A stretch of 64,000 bases of DNA from Diploscapter coronatus (lineage: Eukaryota > Nematoda > Chromadorea > Rhabditida > Rhabditidae), in assembly GCA_964036155.1 (NCBI GenBank), contig OZ038423.1:58171249-58235248 (forward strand), written 5' to 3'. Positions 47,972 through 64,000 of the stretch are shown here, one piece after another. The notes under the pieces were generated by a model that worked only from the letters and a program-made list of their open reading frames with translations, did no database searches and had not been told where the DNA came from. The stretch's first letter is position 1. Every line of letters starts with the position of its first letter. Made by a program: the position numbers and the translations under genes.

Positions 47972-48716
47972 CCTAAACATGTTTGATCAAATAAATTAAC
48001 TCGTAAATTTGCGAGGGAAAGTCGATATTTCTGTATACATAAAAACGAAATTGATACTTTGGAGGTGAAAAGCGTGAACTTTCCTCTAGAGAAAAAAGGC
48101 AAATAAAATGACAATTGATAAGCTCCGATTATGCAATTTCGGGGATTAATTATAGGGAACGAAACGTATGATTATAATTCAAGAAAAAGTATAAAAATAG
48201 AAATGTAGGGCAAAAGGTACGAGATAAAGCGGTTGATTTGAATGAGTTAGTGGATGCAAAATAGAAAGAATGAGAGAGAGAGACTACGTATGCTTTCATT
48301 CTCTCTACGTCTATTCAACATCCAAAGTGATCTTTGGAATAAGGACTTCTGTGAATAAAGCCATGCAAGTCTTATGTTTCAGGCAAACTATATCATGAGG
48401 TTTAATCATATTAACAGCGCATTATATTTTATCTGAATCATCATGTTTAGATGACGAATTAAATAACATAACATTCATATGGACTCATCTTGCTTACTAG
48501 TAAATTTTCATGCGAAGTTATGTGATGTTTTAAACAAATAAACAGCTTTCTATCAATATTTGTAAAGTGGATTTCAAAATATGATTTTCAAAGTGGGCGT
48601 GGCCTGCTCTGCGTGAGTTACTTTTGTTGATGTCAGGTTCACTCTCACTTTTCCCGGTTACTGCTCGATTTGAGTTGAGTTTCCTGGTTATTTTTTTGAT
48701 CTCCGAATTTCGCGTA
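47972..48716. other. Divergent intergenic region
   Basis: About 0.75 kb shared by the promoters of the sepiapterin reductase-like gene (minus) and the IL-17-like gene (plus). A GTGGGCGTGGCCT box lies at about 48592-48604, 113 bp before the plus-strand start, and a GAGAGAGA run at about 48272. No gene seen. Confidence 0.5.
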
Positions 48717-51220
48717 ATGCCTCCTACTGTGCCCTGGTTGATTCTGGTCTTCTACCTACTGTCTGGACCCGTACCAATTTCCGGTCAAGGGCGCACAAAT
48801 CCACCTCCAGCACCCTCAAATTTACAGGTACTTGGAAAATTTCACACCTACGACATTTTACAATAGTATCACAAATCGACTCGCGAAATAACTATGTTTG
48901 TTTAAAATTGAACGAACTACTTGTTCAAATAATCAAATTTCGATATCATATTTACTAAGTAATTTTATAATACAAGGAAAAATATTTTGATGTCATCTTT
49001 ATGTTATTAATGAACTATAGTTGACCTTTTCCTGTTAATAGCGTCAGCATTGTGTCTTCAAAAGTTTCAATTTAACTGTTGGAAGTTACGAAGGTTCAAT
49101 GTTTTCAATGTAAATATAGCCACGGAGAGAAAGACTCTCGCTAATTGTGTTTGAGTTTCATTTTCCTGACGCTTTTTTCAGCAACGTAACGAAATGATCA
49201 ACAAACCGTGATAAGTTAAGAAAATAGATCTTTTCATTGGAGAAAAATCGACAGAATTTCTGAATCATGGAAAATTCGGCGGGGAAAATTGCCATAGAAC
49301 ATGCAAATCTATCGATTGTCGCATACACATTCACCTCGGGACTTTTCTGCTCGAAAAACCGGATTTTTTCGAATGGAATTTTGCGTCAATCGCGGATTTT
49401 TTTCGAGTCAATCCTATTCAGTCCTTCGGAGGTTTATTTCACAATACATAAGTTTGGACATGTGAGAAATTGAACTGAATATATGAAACATATTACCAGA
49501 AAATCAAATAATTTGTTGCCAGATATGTGTACTCTGAGGTTTTAATCTGGTGGCATCGCAGATTAATGCGGATCATGCTCACAAAAATGCATAAATTTAA
49601 AATGATATATAAAATTGAATCTCGCAATTATTATTTTTCTGTGCACTATTTCTAAGAGAACAAATTTTCAGTGTCCCTGCATCGGCGATATTCAATCCGG
49701 ATGTATGCAGTACGACTCGCGATTTCAAGCGATGACTTTGGACGAGGCAATTATTGCATTTCCCGATCTGACCCAGGATCAGGATGCCTTACAGCCTAAT
49801 ACCATCGAGGTAGTCTTAAAACATATCTTTGACTATTTCTTCTTGCATAATTTAGGATCAAAGCTATTTTTCATTCATTTTTTACATTTCAGACAGAAGC
49901 CACCTGCACCACCCAAGAGTGCATCGACTGCCAGAACGATATGAGGAAGAAGTTGGCTCAAGTATTTTCTTCATTTTTGAAAATATAAATAAAATTGTTT
50001 TTAGGTCGGTCTAATGCCAGGCGCCATTGATCAAGCAATGGCTGCCCAAGGAAACTACACGACTTGCAAGAAGTATAGGTTCACATCGGAGGGAAATAGT
50101 GGTATCAGCTTTGTTGTCTTCCAGAAGATGTCGGACTTTCAGATGACGACAGCGATAGCGATAGTTCCGAATCGAACGAAGATGACAACACTATTGAAGA
50201 TAATAAGCGACGACGACGACAAGCACCTAACCCCAGTCAGAATCAAGATCCTACCCTGATAGGTAAGCTTCGAAAAAGTGACGATCTAATTTGTAATGAT
50301 TATGACAACTAAAATGCGGCAAGATATCATGACATAAGACGGCAAAATACTGAGAAAAATATCATAGCCTACTCTTTCCTACCATTTTACTTATGTCGAG
50401 TGTTATCATATTATACGATTTCCAAATATAAAAGGATTTTCAGGAACTCGCTACACCATATCTTGTTCGCAGAAAGGAGTGGCGACAGATTCAAAAGGTC
50501 TCGTGTCCTTGTGCTCATCTTGCTGGGTCTGGCGAAAACTTCCCGACAACTACACTCCGCAATACATTAACGAGCTTATTTGTGATAATACTGATGGGAC
50601 TTGTCTTTCCGGTAACTTTTCATGACTTGATTTTACAGTAATGGAAGTGTAGTCATAAATAGCTTAAACCCTTGCCTTTCTGCGCTTACTTATCACCTTA
50701 CCTGTTATAGTCCTTCTCCTCACTTTTGACTTAAAATGAGAATATTTCAGGCTATGCCACCTGTAGCATCGGACAGCGAACTCTCGAAGTTAGTCGAAAC
50801 GATAATGGAGTTCAAACGCAAATTGCCCTGACTGCGGGAACCTATTGCGAGTGCAAAATGACGGTATTTTAGTCGCTCAGGGCCCGTTCATACTTAGTTG
50901 CATTGCAACTCGCTCAAAATAGCATAGGAAATGAAGAGAGCAAAAGAAATGATACAATCGTACTCTCTCACTTCCCATGCTATTTCGAGCGAGCTGCAAT
51001 GCAACTAAGTATGAACGGGCCCTTAGTTTTTTTTTTTAAATCAATTTATGTATTAAGAGTGGTTCCGCAATTTCTTCGTTAGTTGAAGGATCAGGAGTGG
51101 CCGGACCAATACCACCTTCCTCCGGAGCTTCTGGAACAGGATAAAAGGAGTTTGAACAGAAATCCGAAATTAACTATCCTCAAAACGAGCTGTGATATAA
51201 TTGCGAGTATATTTAATTGA
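48717..51220 (+). CDS. Secreted cysteine-rich protein, possible IL-17-like cytokine
   Basis: Exons 48717-48827, 49672-49809, 49893-49961, 50005-50098, 50143-50262, 50444-50611, 50751-50863 and probably 51083-51220; 316 residues. The N-terminus is a signal peptide (PTVPWLILVFYLLSGPVPIS, then GQG). An acidic Ser/Asp stretch (DDSDSDSSESNEDD) is followed by KRRRRQ, which resembles a furin-type cleavage site. After it come CSSCWVWRKLP, YTPQYINELICD, GTCLSGYATCSIG, TLEVSR and TAGTYCECK. This arrangement (W before P..Y.P..I.E..C, spaced cysteine pairs, L.V.R, final CxC) resembles the IL-17 cystine-knot domain, which C. elegans has in ILC-17 proteins. If right, it is a neuro-immune cytokine released after propeptide cleavage. 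Without the last exon the protein would stop two codons after 50863. The intron before it carries a fold-back MITE. The IL-17 assignment is inference; another cystine-knot family is the alternative. Confidence 0.75.
50881..51021. mobile_element. 141-bp palindromic MITE (family A) in an intron
   Basis: The outer arms of about 35 bp match with one mismatch (beginning GGCCCGTTCATACTTAGTTG), and similarity continues so that almost the whole element is one hairpin of about 59-bp arms. Flanks are CTCAG on the left and CTTAG on the right, a near-perfect target duplication that agrees with the TCAG of the element at 6141. It starts 17 bases after the donor of the last intron of the IL-17-like gene. 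Confidence 0.88.
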
Positions 51221-51965
51221 TCTTCTTACTCTGGCTCTAACAAATTTCATTATGTTCACTGCGCAAGTAGTCAAGTGCTAAATGATGATGATATTTTTCA
51301 TTTATTTATTGGCATAAATATTTATTTTTCAATAGAAAAAATGTTAAAAATCGCCGGTTTAATTAAAATGAACATCGATAAAAATACTGGATGATAAGCC
51401 TAAATGATAATGTAAATTAATCTTTCTGCTAAATTTTCACAAGTCTCATCGCAAAAATTCGCCTAAAATATTCAAGCTATTTGAATCATTGTAGATAACA
51501 TTTTTAAAATAAGTGACATCAGACGAAAAAGAACAATTAATATTAAAAAGAAGCTCGAAAATTCATTAATATACAAGGCAACTTTTGATTTGAGAGAAAA
51601 TGTTTAGGAAAAATACAGTACGCAAAATTTTCTATAATTTTAAGAAGACCATGTTCTCTTAGGATAGGAACCGTAGCAAAAAAAATAATCATTGAGCGCA
51701 AAATTTATCGAAAAAATAATACATAAACTTTTATCATTTTTTCGAAAAAATTTTTATCATTGATAAGCAAGAAATAGACACATAAAGAATTTTATATGAC
51801 TGATAAGAATCAGAAAATAAATTGATAAGGCCTGATAAGAGGAATGGAATTTGAAGTTAAAAAATTCCTGTTTTTTGTAAAGTTCACCCACTTTCAACGT
51901 TGACATAAAAAAGTGAATATTATTTTAAGAAATGAATTTTCCTGTCGTAATCCTTAGCTGTGAAT
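51221..51965. other. Convergent intergenic region, IL-17-like / rheb-1
   Basis: AT-rich 3' flanks. It holds a cluster of TGATAAG/TTATCA motifs (near 51736, 51762, 51800, 51823 and 51833) resembling GATA-factor sites. No gene seen. Confidence 0.5.
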
Positions 51966-53391
51966 TTATGAAATAGTGCATCCGCCCTTGTTGCCCTGGT
52001 TTTTGGGTTTGACGATGCCTCGCGACTGATCGATCTCGTCCAGAATTCCTTCGAACGCGTTCTTCACGCCCTGGAAAAAGGGGTGGGTTTTAAAGGTTTA
52101 GAAAAACTATCAAAAAGGGATGGATTTTAGAAATTTTACAGAAAACTAGGGGTGAATTTTAAAAGTTTATGGAAAAATGGCTAAATATTAAAAAATTTGG
52201 AGAAAAAATAAAGAGGTGCATTATAGAATTTTAAGGAAGTTTTTTTTTTTTTTTAATTTTGAAAATAAACCCACCAAATTATCCTTGGCGGAAACCTCTA
52301 TAAACCGTGCGTGCCATTTTTCGGCGAAATTTTTGGCTTCTGCTTGCGGGACGACGCGTGACGAGTGTTGTAGGTCCACTTTGTTGCCGACCAGGAGCAG
52401 GGGTACTCTGAAAAATCATAGACTATTCTAATTTTAACAAAGAAAGCTGGTAAATTTTGAAAGAATAATATGTCAATTTTTTGACAAAGTTGTATACTAA
52501 CTTTAATAAATACAGCTGCTAAATTTGCAACAATTGTGAGTGTTTTAATACAAGAAAAACTAACTTCGAACCGCCCACATTTTCAATAACCTTCTCGTAG
52601 ATCATTTGGATCGTCTCGAACCTGGAAATTCAATTTTTATAAATTAAAAAATAAAAAGAAATTTTAAAAATTACGATTTTCTATCGTCGATCGCATAAAC
52701 GAGCACGTAGCCATCGATATCCACGGAACAGGATCGCGGGAAAATTGAGAATTCCTGCTGACCGGCGGTGTCTGGAAGATAAAATTTGGAAAGAAAGCAT
52801 ATTTTCTCGCCTGATGCATAACGATAGCTATTTTTTCTGATCAAAACTGTATAAGATTAAAAGGGATTGCTGTAAATCGCATTAATTCTAGGGTTTCTTA
52901 TTTTTATTTCCACATACTTGGCATATATCAAACGTGAATATGTTAAACGAATAAATTATTTTCAAGTAATTAAAATAACCGACCAGTAATCCTCAAATTG
53001 TACTCCCTGCCGTTGTAGTGGTAGCTCTTCTGGTGCAGGTCCTCGATGGTCGTGTCGTACACATCGGGAAACTCGCCTTGTACGAACCGCAGAGTCAGCG
53101 ATGATTTTCCTGGAATAGTCGGCACTTTCTTTTCAAAACATCATTTCTGTAGAAAACCATAAAAATTCCTAAAAAATATACTTCTCTGAAAAGCAGCACC
53201 GAAGTGGATATTTTCCGTGGGGATTTAAAAAATCACGTGATACTCTAAAAATTGAACCCACCAACGCACGGATAGCCCATAACTGCGATTTTCCGGGTCA
53301 ACATCTTCTTGGCTGACTCCTGACTGCCTCCCGAAGGAGGGGACTGCGCCGACGGGCCGGGCGACTTGTCCTTGATCGCGGCGGCTGACAT
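51966..53391 (-). CDS. rheb-1: Rheb small GTPase
   Basis: Six exons: 53391-53262, 53109-52984, 52771-52675, 52621-52565, 52407-52275 and 52070-51966; 215 residues (human RHEB 184, the difference being an N-terminal Ser/Pro/Lys-rich extension of about 30). G1 GYPCVGKSS, effector region with TIED, G3 [13 protein letters not shown]4 NKVD and G5 SAKD are all present, and the protein ends in a CaaX box, CTIS, for farnesylation. DTAGQxE(Y/F)SIFP and SYxxDI(N/D)GY are Rheb-specific. Rheb-GTP activates TORC1 on lysosomes. Intron 1's donor is GTGGGT. The gene is divergent from the SRPK gene, with starts 0.97 kb apart. Confidence 0.96.
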
Positions 53392-54357
53392 TTTAGTCGC
53401 AAAAACCGATCTTTACAATTGGTTACTGAAAAATCGATATTGGACGTGCAATTTACGCGTAAAGGTAAAAATGAACGTTGCGTGAAAATACGAAAACGCG
53501 ATGATTTTGCGAGATTTTGACGGGTTTTGAAATTTTCGAAGTCACAAGTTTTTCCGATTTCATCGCTGTTGGCCGAGGTTTACAAAATTACGACCACACA
53601 TACGCACTTCTCTCTCTCCATTGCACTCTAGGCCTTATGTGCGGCTGTTTCCTCTTTTCCTCTCTTCGTTTCACGCGCTATTTCACCGATTTCGCTCTTT
53701 GTTTTCTGTCCGTCTCTGTGTCTCTGCCGCTCATTCCCACTCTCTCGCACAAATCGATAGGCAAAAACCTCCGAACTTGGACTACGAAGTGCGATTGTCG
53801 CATCCGATTTCGACCATTTTCGCCCCCAAATATTGATTTTCCAAAACTCCTCCCAAAACTGTTCCCAAGCCTAAATTTGCACTAAAAATCGACGAAAAAT
53901 TTCATCGGGAAATACCCAAATTTTAGGGCCGTAAAATTCGATCTGAAACCCAATGCCGCTTTGTAAAAACTCGCGGCCCGATTTTTTGACATTCCTAGCG
54001 GATTTTACGAATTTCATCGATTTTCACTCGCTATCTCATGATTTTGATCCATTTCTCTTCTCAAAATTTTCTCAAAGTTTCATTTTCTGGCCCTATTTCA
54101 GAATTTTCTAAGTTCATTAATATTTTTTCTCTTCTCAGAAATTCTGAATCTTCAACACTACCAATACCGATTGGTTTTTTAATAAAAAATTACTACAGAT
54201 AGGTTAAAATACTTGTGTTGATTGGGTTTTCACTACTATTGGTTAACTGATCGGTATTGGGAATGCTGAGATCGTTTTTATTTACGCCGCTTCTTATCGA
54301 TTTTTTCGGGTATTAATTTTTTAATGTGGGCGTTTTTAGGTGTGCTAGCGCCCAAAC
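53392..54357. promoter_or_regulatory. Shared divergent promoter region, rheb-1 / spk-1
   Basis: About 0.97 kb separates the two start codons. It contains CT-rich tracts (about 53.60-53.76 kb) and AT-rich stretches. Both neighbours are growth-related housekeeping genes, so a bidirectional promoter is plausible. The plus-strand open frame at 53517-53885 has no family resemblance. Confidence 0.4.

Positions 54358-64000
<9,643 letters not shown>

Overview
This window is nematode nuclear DNA. Genes are split by many short introns (often 41-60 bp, GT...AG with T-rich 3' ends), spacers are AT-rich, and possible trans-splice acceptor-like TTTCAG/TTTTAG sites sit just upstream of some start codons. 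The gene set is animal: two Hox homeoboxes, PP4, GLRX5, Rheb, SRPK, syndetin (VPS50), RBMS/SUP-26, sepiapterin reductase-like and ABCG half-transporters. From memory, several C. elegans orthologues lie on chromosome III, so this is probably a piece of the chromosome III equivalent. I built gene models by hand from splice sites, reading phase and family similarity; no database search was run.

Layout. 0-4.8 kb: three minus-strand genes in tandem (an unidentified fragment, glrx-5, pph-4.1). 6.1-15.6 kb: two complete plus-strand copies of a white-type ABCG gene in tandem. The first copy carries three insertions missing from the second and is followed by a broken piece of the RBMS gene. 17.7-19.9 kb: the intact RBMS/SUP-26-like gene (minus), with a long 5' region lacking recognisable genes up to about 30.8 kb. 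30.9-35.3 kb: a compact Hox locus (minus) with egl-5 (posterior class) and, about 0.8 kb downstream, an Antennapedia-type homeobox that has no N-terminal exons of its own nearby. 34.4-42.3 kb: apparent non-coding DNA. 42.3-46.1 kb: vps-50/syndetin (plus). 46.9-48.0 kb: sepiapterin reductase-like (minus). 48.7-51.2 kb: a secreted cysteine-rich protein with an IL-17-like pattern (plus). 52.0-53.4 kb: rheb-1 (minus). 54.4-64.0 kb: an SRPK gene (plus), cut by the window end, with alternative N-terminal exons.

Most genes are housekeeping or signalling genes with no obvious joint pathway. The most interesting points are: (1) egl-5 and the Antp-type homeobox are phase-compatible and look like one compound unit in which one N-terminus could be spliced to either homeodomain; (2) the ABCG/RBMS duplication, with a tract of apparent gene conversion, a microhomology deletion junction and cleanly readable empty sites for three insertions; (3) a candidate nematode IL-17-like cytokine with a fold-back element in an intron; (4) an SRPK with a large alternative N-terminus containing a possible membrane segment; (5) a pre-miRNA-like hairpin near 16.2 kb. 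I saw no tRNA, rRNA or CRISPR array.
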